A stretch of 64,000 nucleotides of DNA, from NCBI GenBank assembly GCA_003255065.1, contig QAOA01008265.1, positions 141,219 through 205,218 on the forward strand, read 5' to 3'. Made by a program: the position numbers and the translations under genes. Origin of the DNA: Cercis canadensis (lineage: Eukaryota; Streptophyta; Magnoliopsida; Fabales; Fabaceae). How positions within the stretch are numbered: the stretch's first letter is position 1; each line of letters starts with the position of its first letter. A model generated the notes under the pieces. That model was given only the letters and a program-made list of their open reading frames with translations, ran no database searches and was not told where the DNA came from. Positions 12,603-25,604 of the stretch are shown piece after piece.

Positions 12603-12835
12603 GTCGAATTTGGTATCATCGCAAAAATCTTGAAAAGCTAAGTCACAATTCTTTATAAAATGCAAGAACGATACCATATAAAAAAAAAGTGCTAAATAAA
12701 AAATTTAACTTTTGCCAAAAAATTAGAATTTAACATGTTTTCCTATATCATGACATTTTTCATTTTATAAGGAACAGTGTTCTGTCACATACTATGTAAC
12801 TCAAGTTTTTCATATATTCGCAACACCAAAATCAC
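12603..12835. mobile_element. MITE related to the one split at 3038-7950
   Basis: The left end TTTGGTATCATCGCAAAAAT (about 12609) is inverted near the right end (GCAACACCAAAA, about 12820-12831). The left end also matches the inverted-repeat ends around 3075 and 7930. The interior is non-coding and AT-rich. Exact termini and target duplication were not resolved. Confidence 0.4.
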
Positions 12836-13281
12836 TGTGTGAGGCCTAGCACTACTCCAAAAAAGTGTCAAATGTAGCTTAACAAACACCTTTACAAAAT
12901 CTTATATTCTTTTGATATTTTGGAAGTATTCTTGTTCTTGAGTAGCTTTTTTCCATTGCTCTTATTAGTTTCTATCATCTCTTTTATTAAGCTTTTTCCA
13001 TTACAAATGAATGAAAAAGTGAACCCGAGAGATTGTTTAAAACACACCCAAAATTGAAATGGAGTTGAATGGTTGCAATAAGATAAGCACCAGAACATTA
13101 CAAGCAATTCTCAAAGTAATTTCATACAAATGATGACGACTAGGTATTTTTTTGACTTGCTCAATCTTTCAATTTATTCAATGAAGAAATCCCATCAAGG
13201 AAACACAGACCCAAGATCTATCATAGTGAAGAGTAAGCTTTAGGATAAAAGCATTTTTCCATAAAATGGATAAATTTTTAC
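12836..13281. other. AT-rich spacer downstream of the CKX pseudogene
   Basis: No gene or repeat is recognised. On the minus strand this is the 3' flank of the cytokinin dehydrogenase remnant. Confidence 0.4.
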
Positions 13282-13619
13282 CTACGTATAGTTCAAGCCC
13301 AGCTTATTCAAAATCCCTTGTCCGTGTGACTCTATTTTTTTGGATCGAATTCAGCTTTCCTCCAACTTTCCATCCAAAGTGTTCAATCCTTTCCACCAGT
13401 GTTTCTTTACAGGAAAGATATTGTTTAGTTTGAATACCAGCATCCTCACAGAACTGCAATATCTGCTGGGTTTGACCCTGAAATGCCTTCAACTGATCAA
13501 ACCCACTTATATGCAAAAAAATCACAACATAGAAAACATATTCGTCTAGTGTAACTGCAGACATCCTACCACCCCACCTGTGATTAAATTTCATTAATAT
13601 TAAAACAGTTCGAATTCAA

Positions 13620-13765
13620 TTTTTTTTTTTTTTTTGGTTAAATAGATAGAGTTAGAGTTTGTATTAGTTGCAGATACGGGGGAATTAGAATTCAAATTTA
13701 AGATCTCAACATTTTTATGAGATCATTGAACCACGTGTGTTGTGTTTGCTTATTATATACTAGTT
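13620..13765 (-). mobile_element. Possible SINE in the last CKX intron
   Basis: On the minus strand a roughly 130-bp sequence (TGGTTCAATGATCTC near its start, GAGATCTTAAATTTGAATTC further on) ends in a run of about 18 A (T-run at 13621-13638 on the plus strand). The 3' poly-A and weak A/B-box resemblance suggest a SINE inserted in the intron at 13578-13828. No convincing target duplication was found. Confidence 0.35.
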
Positions 13766-14382
13766 CAGTTGGGCCTTTCATTTACAATAACCGTATGTAA
13801 TTAATGCTTTAAATTTTATACAACTTACTTGTTTCGGTTCATAGGATAAACTAGGGAAAATCCAATTGTAAGATTTTGCTTAAGAACAATTCCCTTGCAC
13901 ACGCTTTCATTGAAATCTGAGATTCGAGATTTTGGAACAAAGAGGTTCAATCAAGGGTGAGGGAGATCCCAGAGTCCTTGTGGCCTAAGAGCAAGCTCGT
14001 CAGGATGAACTCTGTTCAGGAACCTTTCGTATGATGCATTTCTTTCAAACATAAATGTAGGCACAAAATTTAACCCTCTAACCAACTGTTGAACTTCCTA
14101 TGTAACAATGAACAAGTTAGTCTCTAATTAATATAGTTTAATTATTAACCCAGTAGATGTTGGTTACTGGTGAGATTTTGTGTAGTTTGTAGAAGCTCTC
14201 AGATTCAGACCAATGTAATACCACATAACAAAACAAAAAAACAGAAAGTGTAGATAAATTACATGTTGGTAGGTAAAGTAAGAATATGATGGTACATTGT
14301 CCACGTTCTTCTGAGACTGATTATCGTAATATTTGACAAGCTCTAGGACATAGACGATGCCGTATTTGGTTAGCAGGGAGGT

Positions 14383-14490
14383 GTTTTTTTTTTTTTTTTT
14401 CATAGTTACATGACAGTATGGAGGTTCAAATCTCTAACTTTTTGCAAACTACCAAAAACCTTCACCACTAAGCCACACCTAGTGGCTTGT
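14383..14490 (-). mobile_element. tRNA-derived SINE inserted in a CKX exon
   Basis: Flanked by a perfect 8-bp target duplication AGGGAGGT (14375-14382 and 14491-14498). On the minus strand it has a consensus A box, TGGCTTAGTGG, a B-box-like GATTTGAACC, and ends CATGTAACTATG followed by poly-A (T-run 14384-14400 on the plus strand). Deleting the SINE and one duplication rejoins the CKX reading KITSL-LTKYGIVYVLEL. It therefore inserted in coding sequence, during or after loss of the gene. Confidence 0.85.
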
Positions 14491-14960
14491 AGGGAGGTTA
14501 TTTTTGGCTGATCAAATACTGGATAAAACGAAAGGTCTAGTGGTGGTTGGTTTAGTAGAAGTGAACCTTCAATGAAATCTGGTGCATTCTTTTGCTTGCT
14601 CTCATTGAATGAGATCAAATTTTCTTGGTCTCTAGAAAATGCTGAGAAGTCATTGTTAAAGCAACCGCAACCACTTAGCCTGCATTCAATTTACACCAAT
14701 TAGTAAACATAACACTTTTTCGATTATAACATATCAACAAGATTGATCTATATAAGTTCTAATTCAAGCCATTCTGATAATAACCATTCTGCTAATAACT
14801 ATAGTAGCATGGTTTTGAAGCTGTCTGCAACTGCGGTGTTGCTGTTGCTTCAGCTTCTGCTACTACAATTAATTTAGATAACCTTTGGATCAATGTCTGC
14901 ATTTAAACAAGCAAGGTCTTACTAAAACCTTTTTTCTAATAACTCAGATGACGACATCTA

Positions 14961-16030
<1,070 letters not shown>

Positions 16031-16640
16031 GTTATTTGTTATGTGAGGAAAAAGGTACTCTATAAGCACTTTAGTTATCTCTCTTTTAAGCAATGCGAGA
16101 CTTTAGTTGGGACTTATGGACCATCGAACCCTTCTGGACGAGTTGCACCTCTTGTTGTTTGTCCGGTGGGCAATGAAACAGTCATTTCGGTTGATTCTTG
16201 CGGATACCATCCCTATCAAAGACCCAGGCCCGTTCCTCTAGTATCCAGAGAAGGAAATTTGGCTCGAACAAGGGACTTAATTGGACTCTTTGGGCAAGGT
16301 AATGGACTTGGGTAGGACCCCAGCTCTTTCTGAAGAACCATCACTGGCCCCATTGTGCAGGCTCCAAAGTTGAATTCCAATTGGGGCGAAGCCAATTTAG
16401 AGATTGAAAGGGAGGAATTGGACTAGGAGTTGAGGTTATAGGGTTTTGAATCTAAAGGTCCGCTATGGTCTGCTAGGAATCTTCTTTGTCAGAGCTCAAG
16501 TTTTGGCTGAATGTTATGCTTGACTCGTGTTCTGTATTTGTAACGATGTTATTACATAGAAGTGTAGGGTTTTGTCCATATGAGTCAATTTTTATCAGTG
16601 TTTGTTCTTTTTACGGACAATTGATAGAAGAGAAATTTAT
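16031..16640 (+). other. Unrecognised transcribed-looking or repeat sequence
   Basis: GC content rises relative to the surroundings. A frame at 16043-16315 is open for 90 codons (includes SNPSGRVAPLVVCPVGNETV), but no family motif was recognised. It could be part of a decayed element or an untranslated exon. No termini or target duplication were seen. Confidence 0.25.
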
Positions 16641-17500
16641 TGGCTAAACTTTACCCAACACACAGGTTTAATCCCATATAGCGAATCCCCAATAAAATTC
16701 TAAGTGATATGCTCATTCTGTGGACACCTCATTCTATTGCGCATTTAAACCAAACAAAAAAGGACAATGCTGAATTGGAGAAGGCCTTTTCTGGAACCCA
16801 AACATTAGTTTGTAATTCCCAATATAATATTTGGTTTTTATATTAATTCTTAGAAATTATTTAGTAGAATTGGAAATGAGAGACATGGAAAGCCATTAGG
16901 TGTTATCTAACGATAAGAGATTGTGTAATTTGCAAAAGGTCTTTGGTTCAAACATCTTGCCATCATGTATGAGAAAAGAAAGACATAGAGAATAATTAAA
17001 AAGAAAACACAAATATAACTTGTCTAGATGTATCCATTTTCACTTTACTCTCTATAGTATGACTTTTCAATTTTGCTTGTGTCATCCATACTACTTCTAT
17101 TATTTGACAATTGGCCAAAAATTATATTCATATTTGCCACTTTCACTTTTCAATTATCACTAAAAGGAGTTATAATTTTAAGTAATTACTAAATAAAATT
17201 ATTGTAGAGTTAAGATACTCATTCTTTTGTAGTTAATTATTTATCAATGCATAAAGTAACAAAACAGTATTATTCATCCTATACCCCAAAAAGTACTTTC
17301 TATTAATAATAAATGTAAAATAAATTATTGTTAATTATAATTTCTTACTTTTAGCCAATTATCTATTTCAGTTCATATAAATCTTGTGGCATGAATGATA
17401 ATCTTGCCATGGTCAAAAGAAAAACAAGGATAATCTTGCCCCTGCCACTCAAGACTCTAGAGACAGTGTCAGTCTTTCAATGGTTTCTGCTTATCCAATT
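16641..17500. other. AT-rich spacer with a SINE-like fragment
   Basis: No gene is seen. Around 16900-16985 a sequence with GTTATCTAACGATAAGAGAT and, about 30 bases later, TTTGGTTCAAACATC has tRNA A/B-box spacing and may be a SINE fragment on the plus strand. The rest is AT-rich. Confidence 0.35.
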
Positions 17501-17504
17501 TAAT

Positions 17505-18340
17505 TCAACATTTGAATCTTACTCATTAAAATATGTCTACACCAGTCTTTCAATAATTAAAAAAAAAAAAACTTGGATTTAGATATTTTAAAGAGAACTT
17601 CAATACTTAGACAATAAAGTGCAGATGTGAATCCTTAAAATGGATCGCAGGATCCCAAAAGAAATACTAAAAAAAAAAAAAAAGTTTTTTGAGAAAATAT
17701 TAGTTTTACATTCTCCTAAACTAAATCAATGATTTGAATTAGCCCTACCTCATACAAACATTTGAATATTCTAATTAAAATAATTCTATATCAGCCTTTT
17801 ACAAATTAGGAAAAAAAAAAACTTGGACTTGGATCTTCTAAACCACTTTACAATTTAGAGCATAAACAGGAGATATTCTAGCCCTTTTCAAGGATAAAGG
17901 GTTACAAGAAATGAAAGTTACAGTTTCAAGAAATTTTACTTTTTTATGTGTTTGGTACTAAGAAATTTTACTTTTACATTCTCCTAAATAGACTTTCATT
18001 TTTCTTTCTGTAACTTATTAGAACACACGTGAATTTGAAAGATTAGCAGCATCTAAATTAGTCTTATTGTTACCAAATTAATTTTTTTTATCTCCTAATT
18101 AAATTTTTTTAATTATTACTATGTAACTGTCATTCAGATATATAATAAGAAAGTATTAAATTTTTGTTTTTTTTATTTTTTTTGTACTAAGAAATTTTAC
18201 TTTTACATTCTCCTTAACTAGACTTTCAATTTGTTTTTTCTGCAACTTATTAGCACACACGTCAATTTGTTACCTAATTAAAATTTTTAATTATTACTAT
18301 GTAACTGTCATTGAGATATATCTAATAAGAAAGTATTTAA
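17505..18340 (+). repeat. Local direct duplications upstream of the AP2/ERF-like gene
   Basis: Two sets. A unit of about 90 bp containing ACATTTGAAT and AAAAAAAAACTTGGA-TT-GGAT occurs at 17505-17595 and again, diverged, at 17757-17845. A longer unit containing TACTAAGAAATTTTACTTTT and TATTACTATGTAACTGTCAT occurs at about 17945-18156 and 18183-18340. They look like old tandem duplications in spacer DNA. Confidence 0.65.
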
Positions 18341-18779
18341 GGGTACCATTTATTAATTTAAGGCAGTGTTTAAAAAAAATTAATACAGTTATAACAATTC
18401 CAATCCCTTATCTTTTGTATGGGCTAGGATGTCTGCACCTTATTCTTTAAAGTGCAAAGGATCCGAATCCAAAAAGCGTAGATATATACTCTGTAAAAAA
18501 ATTTAAAATCAGTGTGTTATAATTGGTTTAATCAACGTTTTTTTTTCTTGATATGGATTATAACATATGTAATATCTTGTGATGACCATTTTAACCAAAA
18601 TGAAATTTAGAAATTCGTTACAAAGTCTTGTCCTTGCCCTTAAATAGTTTGAACATTTGAGGATTCAATCGAGAAAATTAAAGTTTAGGCACTAAACTTA
18701 CAAAGCAGGCTTCTTTCATGCCCTAAAATGATAATTTTCACGAAAAGGAAATAAGACACCAACCTTTTTTATAAATATG

Positions 18780-20196
18780 GAAAAGGTAAAATGGTAAAGT
18801 ACTAATGTCTTTGATCTATACCTAACCCCAGTGGTATTTGATGGTCTATACAATGGCAGCTTCGGCATTCAATAACCAAACTAAATTACCCAGCAGCTAC
18901 CTTCGCTTTCTCATTTTCAACCATGTCTCTCTAAGATTCTCTCTCCAATACATATAATATCCCATACTCATCACCATCTTCTCTTCTCGATCGAGCCCTG
19001 GTTCCCTTGCCTTCGCCACTGGAGGTTTTCTCACCAACTCACTTGCATATTCTCTTCTGGGTACTAAGTTTTCTTAATCGCACACATCATACACTTTCAG
19101 CTGAGGTATAAGCAAGTGCTTAGTCGTTTTCCCCTTGCTATCATTGTTTTTGTCTAGCTAGTGGGTTTTTTCTGGTCTAGGGCATTTTACATTGATGGGT
19201 TTGAAAGCTAAAGAACCCTTCTTTCTGCTTTTAGCCTAGTGAGTGGAAATTTTTCCTGGTGGCTTATGTTGATGTGTATATTTTGCTTATGTTGTGTATG
19301 GTTAATTGGCCTTCTCTATACTGTTAACATCAGATTTTGAATTCTATTTCATATGAGATCTGTGGGGATTCTTTTGTGCAAATTTTAATATTAACTTTTT
19401 CATTGTCATCTTTATAATTGATGAGCACTGGATTAATTCTCCATTAAATGGCCTTCATGTTTGAAATTCTTATATATTTCACGAGTATTACTCCACTGAA
19501 AACACATAAAAGAGAGTCTCACTTGTGGGCTCGATATGTAAGATTTATTTTTATGTGTTTGTGAGAGTAATACTTCCTGTACTAAATAAGTATTTCTCCC
19601 AATGTGCATCCTCTAGTGGAGGGGCAAAAAAAAATAAAGTTTATTTTCTACAGAATTTATTATAGAAGGGTTATTCCATATATATTTTCTACTCAGGTCA
19701 AAGTGAATTACCCATTTGGACCATTCTTAAAAAAGGTTTAATTTCCAGTAATAGTGAATAATACCATATCATTATATAGGTGTATCTGCATTTTTATTGA
19801 TTTGCTTTATGAATATATGGCTTTGGTTAAGGTGGTCTAAGCATGAAGACATTATCACTTAATAACTGCTTCAAATAAGACACAGCAGCACCAAATTTTG
19901 CTACATTTTATATACATGGGAATCTCTTTCTCAAAGCTTCAATGATTTCTTTCTTCTTCACTATTGAGATACGTACTTGTTCTATCTGATACTAGAACCA
20001 TGGTAGATCATTTAAAGATGCCTACATAGCAATTACTTATTTGTAGGGAATAATTTGATAATTGCAATATATATCATTGTTCATAGTACTGCCTTATAGT
20101 TTGCATCTGTTTCAAACCGTTCTGTTTGTGTTATATCTGATCAAGTGGAGTTAATTTTTGCAGTGTACTGACTCGTTACGAAGATTGGAGATAACC
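18780..20196 (+). promoter_or_regulatory. 5' flank and leader of AP2/ERF-like gene, copy 1
   Basis: CT-rich leader-like sequence (about 18900-19080) is followed by an AT-rich intron-like stretch ending TTTTTGCAG at 20163 and a 33-nt leader exon (20164-20196) before the ATG. Several blocks, for example around 19040-19080, 19150-19310 and 20164-20196, match the flank of copy 2 (around 46220-46700 and 60573-60605). This supports a shared leader with an intron. The leader-intron donor was not fixed with certainty. Confidence 0.55.
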
Positions 20197-20429
20197 ATGG
20201 TAAGCTTAAGAAGGCGAAGACTCTTGGGACTAGCCACAGGTAAATGTTAATACAGAATTTTATCCATTGGAACTGTAATTTATTTGATATTATTTACCAA
20301 TATTGGATCTTTGCAGGACTACTTCCTCTTCACTGTGAGAATATACCAGCTTTTAGGAAGTCTTCTCAAAATGATAAACCTGGGACTGAGGATCCTATGC
20401 CTTCAAATGATGCTATCATATCAGATTCT
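20197..20429 (+). pseudogene. AP2/ERF-like protein (At4g13040/APD1 type), first two coding exons, copy 1
   Basis: Exon 1, 20197-20239, encodes MVSLRRRRLLGLAT plus a split Gly, with donor GTAAAT. Exon 2, 20317-20429 (acceptor TTGCAG), continues LLPLHCENIPAFRKSSQNDK to ISDS and ends at donor GTATGT. Together they give 52 codons, phase 0. The start MVSLRRRRLLGL is the hallmark N-terminus of the plant AP2/ERF-like factor related to Arabidopsis At4g13040, a nuclear DNA-binding regulator linked to defence (recalled, not searched). The AP2 domain lies in later exons, and none was found after exon 2. Intron 2 is split 220 bp on by a 20.5-kb CACTA. The start and both splice sites look sound, but no complete protein can be made from this window, so it is listed as a partial gene. 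Confidence 0.75.
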
Positions 20430-20668
20430 GTATGTAGCTACTACCCTTTTTCTGCATTGAGAGCATACAAATTTTTTATTGTTATTTTTTTTTTCTTAAA
20501 GATTAGTAATTAGCATAGAATATGATAAATTGTTTACAATAATAAAAGCTGAAAATACAAGTCATGTGCCTTGTATTGAAAATAAACAATGTTATAAGCT
20601 TGAACCAAAAACAATATATACTTTAAATTATTTAAATATTTTATAATTTTCACTACAAATGCTAGAGT

Positions 20669-20967
20669 TAGAGCTATCAAAACGGGGTTGGCCCGCCCCG
20701 ACCCGTCAACAAACGAGGCGGGGCGAGACGGGCTTAAGAAACCTCAACCCAACCCACTTTGGAATATTTTTTATTTTTAAAAAATAAAAGAATAGAAAAA
20801 ACAAACCCAATAGGTCAACCCAACTTGACCCGCCTTAACCAGCAACCCAAACGAGGAGGGCTAAAATAATCCACTTTTAAACGGGCCTAAATTACATGAA
20901 CCCAACCCACCCTATTTGCATAACGGGTGGGCCAACCCAACAGGCCCAACCCAATTTGACACCTCTA
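20669..20967. mobile_element. hAT-like MITE with GGCCC-rich ends
   Basis: The left end TAGAGCTATCAAAACGGG and right end TTTGACACCTCTA are imperfect inverted repeats. The 8-bp flanks GCTAGAGT (20661-20668) and GCTGGAGG (20968-20975) agree at 6 of 8, as for an aged hAT target duplication. The interior is full of GGCCCAACCC / GGGTTGG motifs and non-coding. The larger element at 47040-49095 has the same kind of ends. Confidence 0.75.
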
Positions 20968-20975
20968 GCTGGAGG

Positions 20976-23216
20976 TGGCATGAACTGAATGAAATAATGA
21001 TGCATCTGGACATGAAAGGTTTCATGCCCGACTATTATTATTAGGATAATCATGAAAATGTGCGTCCACTATTTGTCCCAATAGAGGTTGAAACCCAGTC
21101 TTTCAATCCATATAAGTAGATGGTTATGGATGCAGCTGGGCCATCTTTTTAAAAAGAGTATATACCAGAGGAGGATGCTAATCCCGATTCAGCTGAGTTT
21201 TATGATATGTTTAGTGCCACACAATCTCCATTATAGGATAGATGTGGGAAGCACTTTGTGCTGTTAATGGTTGTTAGATTGTAAAACATCAAGTGAAACT
21301 ATAACATTCCTTAAGCATGTACTGATGAGCTTATCACATTGATATGTGAGATATTTCATGTTGGTCATTAGATGCCTGCTAATTTATACCAAACTAAGAG
21401 ATTTTTGTCTAAACTTAGTTGTGGCTGTAAGAAGATTGACAGTTGTCTAAAAAGGTGTATGTTGTATTACGCTGATAATGAAAATGCAAGGCATTGTAGA
21501 TTCTATGGTGAAGCATGGTTCAGAGAGGCAAGAGTAGGGAAAGGAAGGGTTATGGATGTTCCAAACAAATAAATGTGGTATTTACCAATTATTCCAAGAT
21601 TGCAAAAACTTTTTGCATCTAATGTGTATGCCAACGATATAAGATGGCATCACGAAAAATTTTGCTAGAGAAGGGTATTGTTGCATCCATAAAACAAAGA
21701 TGCATGAAAACATTCCAATCTAGTTAACCTAGATTTTGCATCAAAACCAAGGAGTGTTAGGTTAGGTCTTTGTGCTGATGGTTTCTGTCCCTTTAATATA
21801 AACTCAAGAACATATTCTTGCTGGCCTGTAATCATTACTTCTTACAATCTTCCACGTAGCACATGTATGAAAAGGGACTACATGTTTCTAATCGTAATTA
21901 TTTCTAGTCCACATAATCCTAAAAGCACTAAATATGTTTCCTTGCAACCTCTTATCGACTATCTTAAGTTGCTTTGGGATCATGATGTGCCTACGTATAC
22001 TTTTTGTTGAAACAGAACTTTGTTATGAAAGCTGCCTTTTTCTGGACCATAAATGACTTTCCTGCATATGAAATGTTATTCGATTGGAAAACAATTGGTA
22101 GGATGGGTTGCTAGTTTGCGTGGGTTCTTCCAATGCATTTTATCTTAAACATGGGCAAAAGATATTTTATTTTGATTGTCATCAATAGTTCTTGCTCATG
22201 GATCATCCCTTTTGTCAAAATAGGAATAACTTCTTAAGAAATGTTACTGAGAAAGAGATTCCACCAAGGCGCTATTATGAAATGAACTTTATGTACAAGT
22301 TTTAAGACAACCCAAAATAGTAGAAAGTTTTTTTTAAGGCGGCGGCGGCGGCGGGGCCGGGGGGGGGGGGGGNTGGGTATGGTCAAACCCATAATTGAAC
22401 TAAATGGCGTAAGGACTTAACTTATTGGCATGATTTGCTAAACCCACACAACATATATGTGATACATATAGAGAGTAATGTATTTGGAAATGTGTACAAT
22501 ATGGTAATAGATGTGAAATATAAGACAACAATGTGAAGGCAATAACAGATTTAGATTAGTAATATTCTAAATGACCTAGTTTGCATTTATAAGACTTGAG
22601 CAATGGTAGAAGTGTGAAACCTAAGGCACTTTATACACTCAATATGGACCAAAAGAAAGTCATATGTGAGTGTGTGCAAAGTTTGAAGCTTGCCAATGGA
22701 TATGCATCCAACTTGGTAAGATGTGTTGAAATGAAAACTTGCACTTTGATGGATATGAAAAGTCGTGATTGCCATGTGTTTATGGATTTGTGAAGGTGAA
22801 TTCCAGCAAAACATACAAGGGGATGACCCTTTCATCTTTGCTCAACAAGGAAGCAAGGTTATAAAGGACAACTCCTAACAAGAAAGGGTGGTTACTTGTG
22901 ATTAAGAAGGCTAGGCATACAATTAATGCCTCAGATACTTCGATGTTGGATGATCCAAAGACTCCTTCCGAGAAGAAGTCCATTGTTCATCGGAGTCAAT
23001 TGTAACTAATGACCAAATTGATGAAGATTTAAGAGATAACGCAACTGGTAATGAGGAAGTGGACAACAATTGCCTTTATTAATGAAAGAGATGAACAATT
23101 TGAAGAAGGTGGTGAAGAAGTTGAAGATGTATATAACAGTAATGACTTTGAAATTGAGGAGGATCCTCCTATTTATTATTACTTGGAAAGCGATTAATTT
23201 CTATCAAGGTTCAATA
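20976..23216 (+). pseudogene. tnp2 transposase of CACTA A, decayed
   Basis: Tnp2-type CACTA transposase (DDE enzyme) in fragments: MMHLDMKGFMPDYYY (about 20998), the FYDMFSATQSPLWD segment (about 21208), LYQTKRFLSKLSCGCKKIDS (21384), LDFASKPRSVRLGLCADGF (about 21730), PKALYTLNMDQKKVICECVQ (22622), and a tail resembling DUF4216 (about 22795-23200). It aligns block by block with the tnp2 of CACTA B (55493-59015) and has many stops and frameshifts. A run of GGC/G with an N at 22337-22373 replaces transposase sequence and looks artefactual. Confidence 0.85.
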
Positions 23217-23281
23217 TGTATTGGTAATTACCTGTCCATCTATATATTGATAATGTTTTGACTAATGTGTTATTTTTTTAT

Positions 23282-24124
23282 GTCATAGATCTCGGACGCA
23301 CGACACTGTTCTGGTTATAGTGGGCCTTCCTCAAGGAAGGGCAAAAGGAAGGTAGTAGCCCGACCTTCACAGACACTGCCTTCCCATGCACCACCAGCAT
23401 CCTCCCTGGGAGTGTCACCGCCTGAGATGGCCTCTCCTAACATAGCAATACCTGGGTCTGCATCTCAGCAATTGCAGGATTGTCCCAAGCGAGTTCACAC
23501 GTGTCTGACACACCCTTGCCTGGCGCTCGTATAAGTGATGGCAGAATGTGGATTTGGCCACACGGAGTTAAGGAGTATGTGTTAATCATTTAGTTCTTTT
23601 TTTTATATATATATTAGATTGTAGTTTCATGTTATGGACTAACCTTCATTGTTTTGCAGCTTTGTTCCATCCAGGTCAACTGTCACCATTATCTCCACCA
23701 TTTACAAGGCCAAATATGAGGGTGCTTGGCCAAACTTCTCCCATGTGCCTCAGGAGGTTAAGACGCTGTGGTGGAATGAGTTCAAGGTCATTTTCATACA
23801 TAAACTAATTAAATTGTTGATTTTTCAAAGATTGATGTAGTTATTATTGTTTACTAACTATTTTGTTTCTAATGTAGAGAAAGTGTATTTGGGATTCACA
23901 GCATGAGGAGAGGATTCACAAAATCTGGCAGGCAACATGTAGTAATAGCATACGGGCAATGTTCAAGGATATTAGAATTGGAAAGACAACGGGTGCGTGG
24001 TTGGGACAGAACATTCGCCAACAGCTGGAGGCTACTTGGGCATCGCCTAAATGGCAAGAAGTATCTAACCAGAACAAGAAGAACCGGTCAATGTATAAGG
24101 GAAGATGCTACCATAGAGACGGGT
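23282..24124 (+). pseudogene. Ptta/En/Spm transposase of CACTA A, 5' exons
   Basis: Exons at about 23282-23574 (basic and Ser/Pro-rich, SRKGKRKVVARPS), 23660-23786 (IYKAKYEGAWPNFSHVPQEV and WWNEFK) and 23878-24124 (WLGQNIRQQLEATWASPKW then QNKKNRS) carry the motifs of the Transposase_24 family. Splice sites are canonical. A frameshift is likely near 23480. The last of these exons is cut by the gypsy insertion, with the target sequence CGGGT repeated on the other side at 39746-39750. Confidence 0.8.
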
Positions 24125-25472
24125 TGATAAGTCGGTTTTATACCGCTTATCTTGTATTTATTTACCTTGTTAATTGTTTGTTCTAGGGTATTTTAAGTTT
24201 GATTCTTATGAATTAATGTTTCTTTTATAGGTTTTTACTTTAGAAGTCACTTTAGTGCTTTTTGGTGTCAAAAAGAGCAAGTTCTAACAAATTTGGGATG
24301 GAGGCAGCAGCTTGGGCGCCGCAACGCCCTATTGTCAGGAATCAGCAAACTGAAGACAGAAGCTAGGGTGCTGCAGCCCCCAATCTGGGAGCAGCAGCGC
24401 CCACCAGGAGGCTGCAGCCCCTTATCAGGAGGCCGCAGCACCCTCCAGGCAAAGAACTAGGGCGTCGTAGCGCCCAAACCCAAGGCTGCAGCCCCCAACG
24501 GTCAAACTCGGGATTTGACTTCTAAACTTACTAATTTCACTAGGACTCCTAATTTATTTTAATTCCTTTTTCTCCTAAACTTCCTAGGACCTATAAATAG
24601 GACTCTTAAAGTCTAAATTAGGGTTCCACACTTTTTAGAGAAGAGGCAAGAAGAGAAGAGGATTCAATCTTGAAGATTAGAGTTTTTCGGCATCGAATGG
24701 TTATCACCAAGAGTTTACTTCTTCTTCTTTCCTATTTCTGATGTGTAATCTGGTTGTGAGTTTATTTTCTACCTTGATTATGAACTAATTCCACCATCTA
24801 GGGTGGAGATGTAGCCTAACTTAGGATGGATTGTAACTTCTAATGAATTAATCAAAAGACATTCTTCTTAAATTGAATTCTTCATCTTAATACTTAATGC
24901 TTCTTTTTAACTGGCCATCAATTTAGATGAGTAGGTGATTACAATGATACTGGAAAGTTAGTTGTGATAGAGGACCATAGGGATTAAGAACATAGATTCC
25001 ATAAGGGATAGGAATATACCCTTATGATCTATGTAGCTAATAAAAAGAACCATAGAACGAATTGAATTCAGAAACTATTTGCAATCCACATAGGAATATA
25101 GTGGATTCGTAGTTTAGGAATATATTTGTTTGACCTTGGGAAAGGCTAATGAATGATTTAAGGTTCTTGGCTATCAATTTGGAAGAGTGTTGTTGATTAA
25201 TGATTAAGGGATAAAAATCTAGACTAGCTATGGTGAAATCGACATCCTAGATATTTTCTCACCATATTCTTACTCACTTTTACAGTAATTATTCTTTGTT
25301 TACTGTTTTGCATTTAAATATCATCATAATTCACCTATCAATTGTCTAGATAAAATTAGAATACGCATAATTTTGGTACTTAGTAGCCACAGTCTCTGTG
25401 GGACGATACTATATCTCACTTCTTTATTACTTGATTACGGCACGTGCATTTGCGTTCACATTTTACGTAACA
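24125..25472 (+). repeat. LTR1 of the outer gypsy element
   Basis: TGATAAG...GTAACA, about 1.35 kb, repeated at 36761-38140 and, inverted, at 38367-39745. It contains a GC-rich block (about 24290-24510) of CTGCAG and GGGCGC-type palindromes, then a likely transcription start region (CTATAAATAGG near 24591, followed by TTAGGGTTCC). Confidence 0.9.
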
Positions 25473-25496
25473 AGTTTTTGGCGCCGTTTCCGGGGA
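25473..25496 (+). other. Primer-binding site of the outer gypsy element
   Basis: AGTTTTTGGCGCCGTTTCCG directly follows LTR1. TGGCGCCGTTGCCGGGGA is the usual primer-binding sequence of plant Athila/Tat-like gypsy elements; this copy differs slightly. Other copies are at 38141-38164 and, on the minus strand, 32632-32654. Confidence 0.8.
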
Positions 25497-25604
25497 CTGT
25501 GTGTCTAATAATATCAATACTAAGGTATTCTAGTCTTAGTCTAGATTTTATTTTTCTTTGTGATCTAATGGTGTTTGTGTTTTTCAGGAAATTCTCTCTA
25601 GTGT